DNA of 64,000 nt from Diphasiastrum complanatum (Eukaryota; Streptophyta; Lycopodiopsida; Lycopodiales; Lycopodiaceae), in NCBI GenBank assembly GCA_029204225.1, contig CM055092.1:60327401-60391400 (forward strand). Direction: 5' to 3'. The notes under the pieces were generated by a model. The model saw only the letters and a program-made list of their open reading frames with translations. It ran no database searches and had not been told where the DNA came from. Below are positions 11,520 to 23,860 of the stretch, piece after piece (positions within the stretch are counted from its first letter, which is position 1; each line of letters starts with the position of its first letter). A program made the translations under genes and the position numbers.

Positions 11520-11592
11520 TAGTACAATTCTGGTCTGAGAAACGCGGTTTTTGAAACGCGTCTTCTCAGAAACGCGTTTCTGTGCATCTATG
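11095..11592. mobile_element. MITE-like element with GCGTTTC-rich terminal inverted repeats
   Basis: The left end CATAGATGCAC at 11095 is mirrored by GTGCATCTATG ending at 11592. Just inside, both ends carry several copies of GCGTTTC/GAAACGC, arranged as small palindromes (for example GAAACGCGTTTC at about 11570-11581). The 498-bp body has no coding capacity and carries an (AT)n run. I could not find a clean target duplication. The structure is that of a non-autonomous TIR element; the superfamily is not assignable by eye. Confidence 0.65.
11483..11516. repeat. (AT)n microsatellite
   Basis: An uninterrupted AT dinucleotide run of about 34 bp inside the MITE-like element. Confidence 0.95.
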
Positions 11593-12300
11593 ATCGAAAA
11601 CAACATGAGGAAAAATAGGAGCATCAAGAGGATTTGAGACTGTCAGGAAGAACAAGAGTGGTAGGATCTTTTTGAATAACAACATAAAGGGTACATGCAG
11701 GTTCTTGCAGAATGGAGTGTCATCAATAGGTCTACCATCCCACTAAACTAGGAACTGGAGAAATTTGTGTTGGCAACATTTTTGAACATGAACTTAAATA
11801 ATGGCCACAAGAAGATCACCCTAGAAATCTAATTCTATTTCAGTCCAATTCAATTGTGACATCATCTGCAGAAATGAACGGGATTTTTTCACAGAGGAAA
11901 GGCTGCAAAAGTACAAAGGACTATCCCACAAGATTGCGATAGTCATTGATGACAATCCTTACACTGATATTTAAAACATGTTGCTATGTTAGATATCTAC
12001 TTGTACAAAATAAGTTTAAGTCAGTACCTGATCCTTAAAGCTACCACATTTTGTATCTTGTACTTGAAAAACTCTATATATATACATTTATAGAGTGCAA
12101 GTAAAGAAAGCGCAGAAGTTTGGCAGATGTATCAGACAAGTAGAATCATAGTAGTGTTAGCGTAATAGCTTTGGATTCTCAGCATTGTCTTATTAGTTTT
12201 CATACTGATCTAAGAAGTCCGCACAACACATGTATTAGTTTAATATTTCAGCTCCACTAATGAATGATTTTCCTTTCAACGTTTATATATGAATTTTGTT
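11593..12300. other. Intergenic DNA, no gene seen
   Basis: About 700 bp with no recognised coding region. It lies between the MITE-like element and the LINE remnant. A short (CT)n run follows at about 12306-12324. Confidence 0.5.
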
Positions 12301-12349
12301 TGCTACTCTCTCTCTCTCTCTCTCATGCTCGACTGATCCAACCAGTGAT

Positions 12350-13480
12350 GGCTGCCAAAGCCATTGCTGCTCCATGCGCTATGGCCATCGCTACCATCGC
12401 TCTAGCCTCTAGCGCCCAGCTGCTCCTGCTTCGTGCTCCATCGACCCATTATCTCAGGCCATCTTCAGACTACATTGCTCCATGTTCCAGCCAGATATCG
12501 CTGCTCCAGATCCCACGTTGCTTGCTTCCTTGTAGAAGGTTCGCTAGAGAAGCTATGGCCAAGAATAGGAAAGGCAACAAGTGCATGGATCTGCAGGTAT
12601 CACCTGCCCCCCGCTCTTCAACCTTCTGATGAATCTATCACTTCAACTGCACCTTCCGCACCTCCATCTATGATTGGTTCTAATTTACCTTATGCTATTC
12701 CTCTCTCTCCCACTTCTATTTTTTGTCTAATACAGAGCCTGCTATTGCTCTTTCCATAACCCCATCAGAAGAAGCGCTTCCATCAACCTCTTCAATGCTT
12801 TTTGCATTCAGTGAAGAGTTTATAAGGGTCTTCAGACTTCTTTCCAATCACCGAAAAGAAATGGACTCTCATCGAGAGATGATCTTACCGTGCAAGCACA
12901 CCTTCAGCAAATTGATTCATCCATTGCAAAACTCAAGCAGAAAATTACAGCCATCAAATGTGCAGTACCTTCTCATGTAGCTACTTCAACTATGATCCAA
13001 GACCTCGAAAGTAAAGGAGCAAGATCTTACATTTGTCCAATCTTGGGCAAAGGTCAAGATAAATTGACGAATGCTCTAGTTTCTTTCATTTCTGCTACGC
13101 TTACTGGGAGCCGGTTGCGCGAGCAAAAGGCTCTCAATGTTCGCATTAGATGCATCCCGGATTCTTAGGATGCTTTTATTAAAGCCAAGAATTTTTTGGA
13201 AGCTACTCTCCATCACCACAACAAAGGTTTAGACTCAGCCTGGCGTACCAAAAAAGATGCTAATACTCAGGTCCTGCGTTTCACCTCGTTGGAATTTTGA
13301 TGGGAGGTACCGCGTCATAGACAGAAGCTAACAGATACCAAAATTTTCCTGCATGAAGACCTTTTTGTACAAGTGATGGCAAGAAAGGAGGCTCTGCAAA
13401 AGGTGAGGGACACAAAACATCTCATTTCCAGAGACGGTAAAATCCGTTTTGTTGAAGCTAAACGTTTAGCTTCAACATAA
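12350..13480 (+). pseudogene. LINE (L1-like) ORF1 remnant
   Basis: Frame-broken coding sequence resembling plant L1-type ORF1. An early block near 12560 (MAKNRKGNK) is followed by frames broken at several sites. 12890-13168 has a coiled-coil-like segment (LQQIDSSIAKLKQKI) and then LREQKALNVRIR, and stops at a TAG. Further blocks follow in shifted frames: FLEATLHHHNKGLDSAW (about 13193-13243), KIFLHEDL (about 13340-13365) and ARKEALQKVRD near 13381-13410. The ALNVRI and KIFLHEDL blocks are those of ORF1 nucleic-acid-binding proteins. No endonuclease or RT of ORF2 follows, so the copy is truncated or eroded. Confidence 0.6.
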
Positions 13481-16090
13481 TAGATGAGCTTGAAGTTGGA
13501 GTTAGAATAGAGTTGAGTTTGAGTTTGAGTTTGATGTCCAGTTGACTTCGGAAATGGTTGCGTCTTCGCACGATATATTCCTAGGCTATTGCATAGTGGT
13601 TAGCTATAGTTTAGTTTTTCTTATCTGGTTGACGACACTGTCCCGTCTAGTTTCCATCATACTTGGATGTGTCGTTTTTTGTCTTATATGCCTTTTGGCA
13701 TGGAAAAGACATTATTACAACTTTTTTTCTTTCTTCCACATTATGTATGATAACAACTCTTTATACTAGTTCATACTTGTTTGTTTAGAACAAGTTCAAC
13801 GTTCAACTTTGAGCTGTATCGATCTTTTTGTTTTATTATTATATCTATTCCTTATTCATCTTGCTAACTAACATATCTATTTGATCAGCTACCAATTGAA
13901 ACTATCATGGCAGTCTATGACGCCCCAACTAGTTCCAAATAGTAAGATAAATCAACAATTTTAATATATTGTTAGCTGCACAATGAATTTCAAAAAATTT
14001 ATATAAATACAAATTGATAAGTATTTTCATTTATCTAATCTTATGAAACCGAGCATCAAAGGTATGGTTCTGATAATCATATGATCATTTTCATCATTTT
14101 CAAACAGTTTGGATGAGGAGTGGATTGAGTGGCTCTATGTATTAGGCCTTCTTTGTGCATTAGCAAATATCTTAATGACCCACATGAAAATGGACATCTT
14201 TGTAAAGTGTGGGCCACCAAAGCCTCAACTATACTATTTTGAGGACCATTAAGCTTCTCTCTCATTCTTGTGTGAGACGTGATTATTATTGTGAGTTTAT
14301 GAGGTAGAATACACCAACTTAGATTGTTATCTACTCTCCTTCTATTTAATTGTCCAACTATTAGCTGATAAGAGGTAGTCTTAATGATAAAATTGTGTTG
14401 CTCGAGATCTGAGGGTTTTGGATTGGGTCGCTCCCTTATAAGCAATCTACAATATGAGTCACCCATTTCAAGGTTGTCTACTAAGAAGATATTGCAGAGA
14501 GACTATCTTCAGCCCCTTCACTTCATTATTATTTTTCAATGGGATTAGTGATTGGAAACATGATGTTATTTATTTTTCCTCATTACTATATGGATATTGA
14601 ATTCTTGAACTATTAACAGCCACTTATTGATACTATTAGTGGTGCATGGATGACTTATCGAATAATCACAGGTTGGCAGTTGGTATAAAATAAAAATGTA
14701 TTGTCCAGTAGATAATGTTTGAATATTTTTATGTTAGACAGGTTCTATTTTAGGTTTGCAAAGTTGGATTTCCAAAAAAATTGGCACCCTTACAACACAA
14801 CTTTCACTTAAAGCCCATTTCGCACAAAAATTTGAGGACGTGGTATTAGAAAAAAAAATTGTATATCATGATTTGAATTATTGCCGCTAGTATTACAGTG
14901 ACCTTGGCCATCACTGCCACTCATCAGAGCAATGAGTTGTGCAGTGAAGAAAAAACTCAACTAAAAAGATTGTTAGCACTTGTGAGAGTAACAATCACAA
15001 CAACTATGAATGGAACGATAATGATAGCAACAACAATGCGAGCAAATGACAAAAAAAATGTGAGAGCAATTGTATTGACATCAACAATGAGAGCAAGGAA
15101 GAAAATGATAGAAAATGTGAAGAATAATTGTGAAAGAAATGGCTTGAAATGTTGCATTTAAATGGAGCGTTGCAATAACATTGTTTCAATTAAACTTAAG
15201 CAATGCTTTTAGGATTTAGCGACATTTTGAATAGTGTCAGAATGTTAATATAGGAACATTTTTATGGAAAGATTTTAGTTATGAGTTAGCTGAAACAATG
15301 TCGCTTTTAGACATTGTGACGAAAAAGGTTACGTTTGATGTATTTTAGCAACAAAGATGTGCCTCTAAAAAGTTTGGTGTAAAATTTCAATTTTTGAGAG
15401 ATTGATTTGACTAAAGTTAGCATGCCAACATTTGTTGGCATGCCCATCTACATCATCTGAGTCACCCATTGCTTGGTTTCAGAGAAAGGGTATTGATATA
15501 GATTTTAGACGATCTTTGGCATCAGTTGATGATGTGTGGGATAATGTAAAATATGATTTGAAAGAAGTCACAAGTCCCGTTCATGAAAACATTGTTGACA
15601 ATCCTATATTTTTGTTTTATTGTATTTGTGCTACATTATCGACATGTCCACAGGCTGACTTTCCACGTTCTTCCACATCTTCGCATCAAACATCCGATTG
15701 TCCTCTTGTTAAACGAACCCGGAAAATAAAAAATGTACCTGTCTCAAATGTGGCATCGACCATTTTGCATTCTCTTTTAGGAACACTTGCACATTTTTCA
15801 TCCCATGTAGCGGTTTTATAGAAGACATACAACTGCATGTGGTTGTTTGTTGTTCTCTGTCCATCAAAAGGCCAATTTTGTACCATATTTACTTAGTGTT
15901 TAGTGTTCAAATGTCAATCTGGGCTTGTACTTCACACTCATATGTATGTATCAACCTAGGCTTGTACTTTCACACCTATGTATGTGTCAATATTTTTCAC
16001 CTTGTGGTGGCCTAGAATATATATAGTGCAAACATCAAATGGCCTTTTTTCATGGCAATCCATGTTGGAATATCGCAATTTATATCGGCC
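13481..16090. other. Repeat-derived intergenic DNA, no assignable gene
   Basis: Contains short unrecognised open frames, the longest at 14077-14466 (minus) and 15432-15821 (plus, 129 codons, start MLACPSTSSESPIAWF). Neither shows a domain I know. A threonine/asparagine-rich low-complexity frame at 14898-15161 follows from an ACAAC-rich composition. A short tandem GAGTTT repeat lies at about 13513-13533. Confidence 0.4.
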
Positions 16091-16094
16091 AATT

Positions 16095-16107
16095 GGCTTT
16101 GATACCA
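16095..16107 (-). promoter_or_regulatory. Copia-type primer binding site (initiator tRNA-Met)
   Basis: The complement reads TGGTATCAAAGCC, the usual primer binding site of plant copia elements, complementary to the 3' end of initiator tRNA-Met. It marks a minus-strand element whose 5' LTR should lie to the right, from 16108 to about 16600. That segment contains diverged internal repeats (CTAGTGCCATGCCA near 16268 and CTAGCGCCACGCCA near 16447). No gag is seen to the left. Confidence 0.55.
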
Positions 16108-16989
16108 CATATAGCACATGCATCCCAAAGGGATCCAAGAACCATGACTTAGCTTTTTGGCTTTCAACACTTGTCGTCTGAATCCACTTGACATGCAAGC
16201 AACCAACTTGCCAACAAAAATCACACTTAACCAATTTGAAGTTTGGGATTAACATTGAGAGCCAACCTAGTGCCATGCCAGATCGGGGGTCTCGACATGG
16301 ATAACTTTCCTCCAAGCATGCCCCTCGACTTATATCAAACTAACCAACTCGAAGCTTTGTTACAAATGATTAACATACATTCCAAGCAAGCCATCTATGA
16401 ACTTACATCAGACTTAACCAACTCAAAGCTTCATCACGAGCATTGCTAGCGCCACGCCAAGTTGGACAGCCATAAACAAGTACCTTCCACTCAAACAAGC
16501 CATCTAACTTAGCCAACATGTTAAGCCCATTCCCTAAGAGCTTAACCAGTTCATATTCATGCAAGGAACACTGTCGTAATAGATATGATGACAACTATTT
16601 TTCTAGACCGAATGGTCCCAACAACATACCATTGGTGTCCCAAGACATGACCCTCAGCTAGGTGCGAGATCCAAAGATTTGAAGTGACCTTACAACTGGC
16701 ACTTTAACTGAATATTGAGACCTAGAAGGTAATCATAGTCAATTTGAAAAAAAATCCTATTTCATTAATAAGTAATGACGTATTCGATCATCGATCAACT
16801 CAAACACGCCAAGTATTTTAGTTGGAATGATCTCCAAACCTAATGCCACCAAATTCGAATAGCCAAAGACGATGACATAAAACTACCTTTTGAACAAGAT
16901 ATATGAGACTCATGATGTTATTCGGTCTAACAATTGCCTCAACTACATTTTGCACATTGATAAGCAACATCTTCCAATATTTCTTAGAT

Positions 16990-17480
16990 GAATTCGTTAT
17001 TTGTATATATTGACCACATTTTAGTATTTATTCGCAGTCTCAATGATCACATACAACACTTGAGAACAGTCCTTTAGCGATTGAGGAGGAGCTGCTTGCA
17101 CACCAAAAGCGAGAAATATGTGTTTTTGGTGGAAGAAGTGGATTTCCTTGGACACGTTGTGGGGTACGAATTGGCTAGTACCAAGGACAATTCATGAAAT
17201 CAAATCCTTCATAGGAATATGTAATTTCTACAAGCAATTCATTGAAGCATTTATCAGGATTGTGGCACCGTTGTTAGAACACACAAGAACTCATCCGAAG
17301 ATGACATGGAAACAAGAATGCAAAGAGACATTGCAATAACTCAAATGATGAATTACTCAAGAACATATCCTTGCCCTACCAAACTGTAGTAAAAGTTTGA
17401 AATTTATACGGATGTGTCAAACTTTGATCGACAACACAAACTTCGTCACTCGCTAACAATAATAATGCAAAATAATCGTT
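16990..17480 (+). pseudogene. Ty3/gypsy RT-RNase H remnant
   Basis: Heavily broken frames encode YIDHILVF (in place of the YxDD box) near 17008, HTKSEKYVF near 17100 and VDFLGHVVG near 17140. IKSFIGICNFYKQFIEAF (about 17199-17253) and then PLLEHTR follow. The LGH and GxxNFYRxFI blocks are characteristic of the RT/RNase H junction of Ty3 elements. Stops in every frame show it is dead. Confidence 0.8.
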
Positions 17481-17848
17481 CTAGAACAAATACGAGCTCC
17501 ATTATTTGAGGCTTTTTGAAAATTTGAAGACAAGCTTAAAGCGGAAGCACCTAAGATACTTAATGATTCCTTGGCTAAGAATCAACGCAACAATTGTTTT
17601 CCCAAATTGGCACATAATCGTTAATTGGTGACATGCCAAAATTCTATCATCTCATGCACATCTTGGAGTTCAAGAAAAACCCATGTGTCTTATCTGTAAA
17701 TTAATCAATCGCAAATTGACACAAGTTTTACATAAGTGAACTTAATCGACATTTCTCTTGTGCTACATGCAAATATATCTTTGGTTTTGTTTTTTTTTAC
17801 TGATGAATGAAGTCCACACCATTGCACTTGTTAAGTTTGGCCAGTGAA

Positions 17849-18246
17849 TCAAGTTTGGGTGTAGTGTGATCTTAATTTTAGGTTGGCCATGATCAGGACA
17901 TTAGCTTTCTCAAATGTTGTAAAGTTGACTTGGATGCAACAAGCATGTCTTGGAAGACTCGGATGGGTGGCACTCCCAAACATCCCAGAGCAAGTTAGGA
18001 AGTCACGAACTGAGCCTCTGACATGTGGCAAGAAAGTCAAGTAATCACAAATCATGAGCTAGCTCTAGAGCTAAAGTCATGACCTAGTCAACTCCTAGGA
18101 CCCATGTTCAAAAGCTAAGGTGATTCTATCAACCGAGGTAGCTCCCGTGACCCATGTTTAGGAGCTAGACTAATCATTGCCAAGCTTGCCAAGCTTAATC
18201 ACCAAAATGAAAACTAAGTTCAAATAAACGTGCTTTATCAAACAAC
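17849..18246 (-). repeat. LTR-like dispersed repeat, copy 1
   Basis: Read on the minus strand from 18246 it starts TGTTTGATAAAGC and holds repeated GAGCT words (CATGGGTCCTAGGAG, GTCATGACTTTAGCTC). It continues with ACCCATCCGAGTCTTCC and AAGACATGCTTGTTGCA. The copy at 21148 on the plus strand is clearly homologous throughout. Length and the TG start suggest an LTR. Confidence 0.6.
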
Positions 18247-18259
18247 ATTATATTCCAAG

Positions 18260-18510
18260 ACCACGTAGAGTTACAATAGAACTATAGGGGGAGTCTGCTG
18301 ACAGACAAAAACTTGGACAATTCAACAAACACCAGGAGTCCAGTCGTCTCCCTCTACCATTACATGTGTTGGTAGCTCTGAGACCAGTTAGTTTATATAT
18401 GTATGTAACCTCTTCTAGTTTTAATAAAGTCGGTTCTTGGAGATGTTTACCATTTTAATTTCACCTTCGAAACTAGTCTAGGTGGAAGGACCATTACTAT
18501 AACATTTTTG
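18260..18510 (+). repeat. Possible LTR fragment
   Basis: Starts near TAGGGGGAGTCTGCTGAC. It includes a TATA-like TTTATATATG at about 18391 and AATAAA at about 18423, and ends near CTATAACA. This order fits an LTR (promoter then poly(A) signal). No second copy is found in the window. Confidence 0.35.
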
Positions 18511-18799
18511 TGTCGTCGGCACATGAGGGTCAACTTCACCGACGTGTGGCCCGCCGCTATGCCTTTGGTAGATTACTGACCACTTTGCCTTGGGATTTCA
18601 TGATTGATTTGTCTTTGCCTTTGGTTATCTTTTGAGTATGGATTTCGAGTTGACTTTTGGGTTGGTTGGGATTTCTATTTTCGTAAGTCTAAATGGTTAG
18701 GCCAGTTACCTTTTCTAAGTTGGCTTTCTAGTGAGTCCATGTTGAATGAATGTTAGACTTAAGCATGTCTTTAGGAAATCGCTCAAGTCTCAATGCCCT

Positions 18800-19010
18800 T
18801 AGAGCATGAGATACTTGTCTTTGATAGTACTCTTGTTGAGCACGTAATAATCCACACACATTTGAAGAGTTTTGTCTGTCTTTTTTACGAACAACACTCG
18901 AGCTCCAAAGGATGAAACACTAGATCTAATAAATCCTTTGACTATCAATTCAGCAAGTTGTCATTTCAGTTCCACCAACTCTACTTGTGACATCCTCTCA
19001 ACAAACGCAA
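18800..19010 (-). pseudogene. Ty3/gypsy RT N-terminal fragment
   Basis: The minus strand encodes [20 protein letters not shown] and, in continuation, [19 protein letters not shown], a degenerate copy of the conserved Ty3 RT start (SPFGAPVLFVKK and CIDYRALNK type). It is on the opposite strand to the RT remnant at 17 kb, so it comes from a different insertion. Confidence 0.75.
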
Positions 19011-20290
19011 AAGAAATATTTTGATTTCTTTTTCTTGTCATCCTTTTCATTACTAATACCATTCCGAATCAGGCCAGAAATGTAATTAATAACCTTGTGA
19101 GGAACCAGTCACACATTTAATGATGTGCAACTATTGCATGGTTTAGGACAATTATTGGCATGATGTAGACTATCAATAGTAATGAGTTACATGTGAAAAA
19201 TGTCAACTAGTTTTTTACATCATTTGGCAATTTGGTTCTATATGAGGCCAAATATGCAAATAAAGTGTACATGGTTGATTTTCATGTATAAAACCAGTAC
19301 ACATGAATATTTTTAGGTTGGTTCCAAGATTATTTTGTTTACTTAGTCATTAAAAGTTCATTTTTAACTTTAGTTCGGCAATTTTGGCCAATATGACTAT
19401 TTTAGGGCTAGTTGTTGATAAGGTAGAGTAAACTCATCCATTTGGAGGAGAGAGAGTCTTCATTCACTGCTATAAATAATAGGGTCTACGTTGGAAATAG
19501 TTTTACTAAGAAGTATTTCCATTTTGGATGCTTTAGAGTCAAGACTAGCTTGTGATTTGTGGTTCTCTTCTACTTGTGAGTAGAATTAATGCTGTAAGTC
19601 TATCATGATTTTTTGCATTTGTTTACATTTGTCTTTGATCAAATCTCTTCTAACTTGTGTTGTGGTTGGATCTATGTGATCCTAAGAAATTTAGAAGTCA
19701 TTTTAGGTCATTTATACTCCAGGGACAGAAATTTATGTTATTTGATGTGATTAATCAAAACAAGTTTTTTATTTGTCGGAAAGTTTGTATACATTCAAGC
19801 TTCATTATTGTTTCTAGTTTCAAAATTGACAATCTCCACTAGTGAGTGAGCTATGATCCCCATGTTGATGATCTCCCTAGTGAGTGAGCTATTCTCCCCA
19901 TGTGGATGATTTAATCTTCTTTTTTGGATAAAAAATTTCCTTTGTAGATGAGCTTTGCTCCCCTTGGAAGAGAAGTCTCCCTATATGAATGAGCACCAAG
20001 ATTGTCAATTATTTTGCATATAGTTTTTTGTTGATTCAATAGGATTGATTGTAATAAACTCTTCAGATTGTGTGTAAGTTATCAATTTTCAGATATCAGT
20101 TTCAATCTATTGTGGTGATCATTTGTTGATCAAGATTCATAAAGATCCACATGTAAGTTGTCTAGTTTCAAGAGAGTTAGTCTTGCAAAGTTTTAAATCA
20201 TTATGATTTCACTATTCTTTCATTTGTTGAGAGGAGTGTGAGTGCTTAGTGCATTAGAACATGTTCATAGAGGATGAGTAATTATTTTGC
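19011..20290. other. Leader/LTR-like DNA in front of a copia gag, no gene
   Basis: AT-rich and non-coding. A TATA-like GCTATAAATAATAGG is near 19469, and two copies of AGTGAGTGAGCTAT occur near 19841-19890. It probably contains the LTR and leader of the copia fragment that starts at 20291, but I cannot place the ends. Confidence 0.4.
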
Positions 20291-21198
20291 ATGATGGCTA
20301 CTAAAAGTGGAATCATATTGGAAAGTAATGATAGGCTCAACTCAACTAACTATTCAACTTGGAAAGTAAGGATAGAGTTCCTATTTGAGTTCAATGAATT
20401 AATGTATATTGTTGCAGACGTGGAAGAGAGATTTTTGGTTCTTCAAGATAAAGTAAGGTATGATAAGAGGGCCAAAAAGGCACTCCACATCATAAAAATG
20501 AATGTCACTAATGAAATTTTTAAGGAAGTTGGGAAATGCACTTCTTCAAGTGAAGCATTGAACGCCTTGAAGGTGTGTTAGGGTTCTAGCCCTAAGACAA
20601 ATCTTCCAAAATATCCAAAAGGAAGGGAAAAGTGCTCATGCCTTTATTTTAAGAGTTAAGCCTTAATGATGATCTAGCATGTATTGATGATAGCATTAAA
20701 GAAGTAGAGCTTGTACAACTAATGCTCAGTGGATTGTTAGATGATCATGCTAACCTTGTGCAAAGTTTTGCCATCCAAAAGACATTGCCAGGTGTGGAGG
20801 AAATGCAAGAGGTCTTGGTGGTTGAAGAACATAGGCTACAAGCAAGAGGAGCAGCCACTTCAACTCAAGGAGAAGAAGAGGCATTGTTCTCTAAGGGCAA
20901 AGACAAAGATAAAAGCAAAGGTAAGGAATTCAAAAAGCAAGGGAACTTGGATCAAGGTGAGGCATCCTCTTTTGGTGGTAAGAGGAAGGCCATGTCTAAC
21001 CTTAAGTGTTTTTATTGTGGAATGAAAAGACACTTTGCTAGTGAATGTTACAAGAAAAAGAGAGATCAACGAGAGAAGCAAGGAAATCTCACTCTAGATG
21101 ATGATGATGTTGAACAAAATGATCATTCCTTTGTGATGTCTTCAAGTTTGTTTGGTAAAGCATGCTTTTATAAACTTAGTCTTTATGTTGTTGATTAA
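20291..21198 (+). pseudogene. Copia gag remnant (separate family)
   Basis: 20291-20580 encodes the gag N-terminus (LNSTNYSTWKVRIEFLF), stopped by TAG at 20579. After a short broken stretch the frame resumes at about 20664 and is open from 20722 to 21198. It carries the lysine-rich SKGKDKDKSKGK block and the CCHC knuckle CFYCGMKRHFASEC at about 21007-21048. The N-terminus differs from copia-1 and copia-3. No protease or integrase follows: the frame runs into the LTR-like repeat at 21148, so the element is truncated there. Confidence 0.8.
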
Positions 21199-21465
21199 GC
21201 TTGACAAGCCTTATAGAATCAATCTAGCTCACATGCATGGGTCTCGAGATCTAATCAACTTAGCTCTTGGACATGGGTCCCAGGAGCTAACTAGGCCATG
21301 ACTTGAGCTTCAGAGCTACGTCATGACTTATGACTACTTGACTAACTCATCACATGTCGGAGGCTCAATTTGTGACTTCATAATTTGCTCTAGAACTTTT
21401 GAGAGAGTCACCCATCCGAGTCTTTCAAAACATGCTTGTTGCACTCGAGTCAACTTTATAACACT
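21148..21465 (+). repeat. LTR-like dispersed repeat, copy 2 (inverted to copy 1)
   Basis: Starts TGTTTGGTAAAGC. It shares with 18246-17849 the blocks GATTAAGCTTGACAAGCC, CATGGGTCCCAGGAGCT and ACCCATCCGAGTCTTTC in the same order, but on the plus strand. It interrupts the gag remnant. Confidence 0.6.
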
Positions 21466-23332
21466 AGTGCCTCACAAAAGAATATTAAAACAAATCGTTA
21501 GGTCTTAACGATGAGTAAAGTCCCTGAGCATAAAGGGTATTCTCCCTTGAGCATATGCTGTCGTGGCCAACCGGCCCAGACCTCAAGAGCGGTCATTCCA
21601 AGGGACGTAGCGGATACCTTGTGACTATTATGCCCATTTTTTGAACAGATTAACAAGCAAAATATGTATGTACTTTTTTGCAAACTAAGGTGCTGAGCTT
21701 TTCGCCCTATGCGTCCGTATCGTGTCCGTACGACTGTCACGTGGCATGTCCAGAGTGGTCCGTTAGAGTTAAACTGCTTATTATGCATCGTAATGTACAT
21801 GTGAAAAAAGTCAAGGAACCCATTATGCAATTAAATGTGCCAGAGACAGACTGGTTAAGAATTCTGCCCCAACCCATTTCATAGTACTTTATATGGCCAC
21901 AAAGAGGTCAAGGTTAAACCACCTAGAAGGTTCTAGTGTTGATTTGTCATAAGATTTGAATTGGGTGTGAAGAGAGAGCATTCATTTTGGGAGTCGTAAT
22001 TTTGTTGATGGAAGTGGAACGTTGCAAATATTTTAAAACGAGCAAACGTTCGCATTTTGCCACGTTTCCTGCAAACCAAGTGAAGTCCAAATAAGGCACT
22101 TCCCACGTGACGGACATCTAATGGATCGCCAACGAAACGAGTCGTGTGCTGGGGCGGCTATGCCATTGATCGCCAGATTGTAGACCAGCCTTGGCACTAG
22201 CGTTGATCGCCAGACGGTAGACCAGCTTTGGCGCTAGCAGCAAAATTTACGATCCAGACGCTAAACGCGACGGTAGTGGTTGCAGTTTGCATTGGAGTGG
22301 CTCTTTTTGTGTTTACTTGCTTCTGGAGAGTTTACCAGATGTAATATATATATGTGTTATAACACCTTTCCCAGTCGCGGCGGCTTCTTTTAATTTATAG
22401 CTGTGATCCATGAGATAGTGGTGGACGGAGGTACGGTTGGCTAATTTGTTACCTGTTCTAAGACATACATTTTTTTGTTCATGCTGGTGCTGTGGTGGCT
22501 ATGGTTCTGATTTTGGAATAGGTTCTGTTGAATCCCTAGGGAAACTAGACTATGTGAGATTTGTCCTTATTGTAGTGCTTCAATAGCTTTATCTAGGTCC
22601 AAAAGGTTTTACGGATTGACACCTATTGTTGTTATCCGACGCACCCTGTTTTAAGGCCGTTTCTTTTCTTCTAGCGTCAATGATGCTGATAGGAAATTGC
22701 ATGATTAGCATTCTGAAATTTATGACATGACTTTTGACGCTCACCGTTGAAGGAATGGCGAGTTCTACTCTTCTAAATATTAGTCTGATTTTTGCTTGCA
22801 CCTGCAAGACCTATTATTTGCAACACACATGGTTTCGGTTATGGGTTTGATCTTTGTGTCACGTTTAGGAGGGTGTTGGTGCATATGGTTGTTTGTTTTC
22901 AGAGTAGGAACCTGTTACATGATTTTTATGGTTTTTGTTCTTCGACTACGTTCTGAAGGGGTGTGAACTCCTGACTATGACTTTGGCCGCCTTGTATCTG
23001 AGAGGCACGCACACTGGAACCGGCTGCTAACCCTAGGTGCACAAATGTTCCCCATGTGGATAGATGACCTGCGGTAGCAGGTTGCTGACATCTGGCAGAG
23101 CTTCTCTTATGTGGAGAGTGTCTTCATGGCCGGTTTTCGAGATTAGGCAAGCTGGTGTGAAGCAGTACGTTTAAGAGCAATTAGAACTATTGAATGTGGT
23201 TCTGTTTTAAGTTCGAATTTTTATCATGATAGTTTGTAGCCCTTGAGTTGATTTGGTGTGAAAAATCTTGTATGGATGATGGCCAATATGCCGTACCTGT
23301 GATCAAGGGAGTATTTGGTAATAATTTCAAAA
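21466..23332. other. Intergenic DNA with a 37-bp tandem duplication, no gene seen
   Basis: No open frame here resembles a known protein. It is more GC-rich than its surroundings between about 21980 and 22280. A two-copy tandem repeat of 37 bp (ATTGATCGCCAG... and GTTGATCGCCAG...) lies at 22165-22201 and 22202-22238. Confidence 0.5.
22165..22238. repeat. Two-copy 37-bp tandem repeat
   Basis: Two adjacent 37-bp units, each containing TGATCGCCAGA and TAGACCAGC and ending GCTAGC or ACTAGC, with about five mismatches. Confidence 0.85.
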
Positions 23333-23860
23333 CTCTACGTTTTAAAACGCAATGCATCTATTTCAACACCACACCAAAGGCATTTTGAATGCCATGCAAA
23401 TCGAACAACAAGGCAAACCCTATGGAATTTTTTGACAATATGACAAAAAGGGAGGCTTAAAAGATGCGTGAAAACCCACAATTTGTTCACCTGCAAGAGT
23501 GAACCAGAGTTTCGTAAACCATAGTGCATTTGATCTATTGCTCAACCTTAGATTAATTGCTCAACTGTAGATTAGAAACCCATGATCAACCCCAAGCTTG
23601 GGAGGTTGCATTGGCATTGTCAAAAGTTGTAGCCATGATATTTGTAGATCAGAAACCCTGCATCCCACAGGGGAGCTATCTTACCTAGTCGGGACGATCA
23701 CTAAGAGCTCTCATCTGTTCATGTCCCAACAGATTGAATGGATGTCCTAATGTCACTGTTGCATTCGAACGCGTTTGGAAGAGGTTTTAAACGTGTTTCC
23801 CAATGTGGCCGTTTCAAACCCGTTTGAAACGGCCAGATTTCAAAGATTTTTTTTCATTTT
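23333..23860. mobile_element. Possible MITE remnants related to the 11.1-kb element
   Basis: ACGTTTTAAAACGCAATGCA followed by TCTA at about 23337-23360 resembles the right end of the element at 11592. TGCATTCGAACGCGTTTGG near 23760 resembles its left end. A 13-bp-arm palindrome (GGCCGTTTCAAAC and its complement) lies at 23807-23834. The ends are arranged outward, so these may be two partial copies rather than one element. Confidence 0.4.

Noticed and set aside
15432-15821. 129-codon open frame as a gene
   Set aside because: No recognised domain, no clear splice or start context, and it lies in repeat-derived DNA.
22300-23300. Possible host gene in the GC-richer stretch
   Set aside because: No frame longer than about 70 codons and no recognisable motif on either strand.
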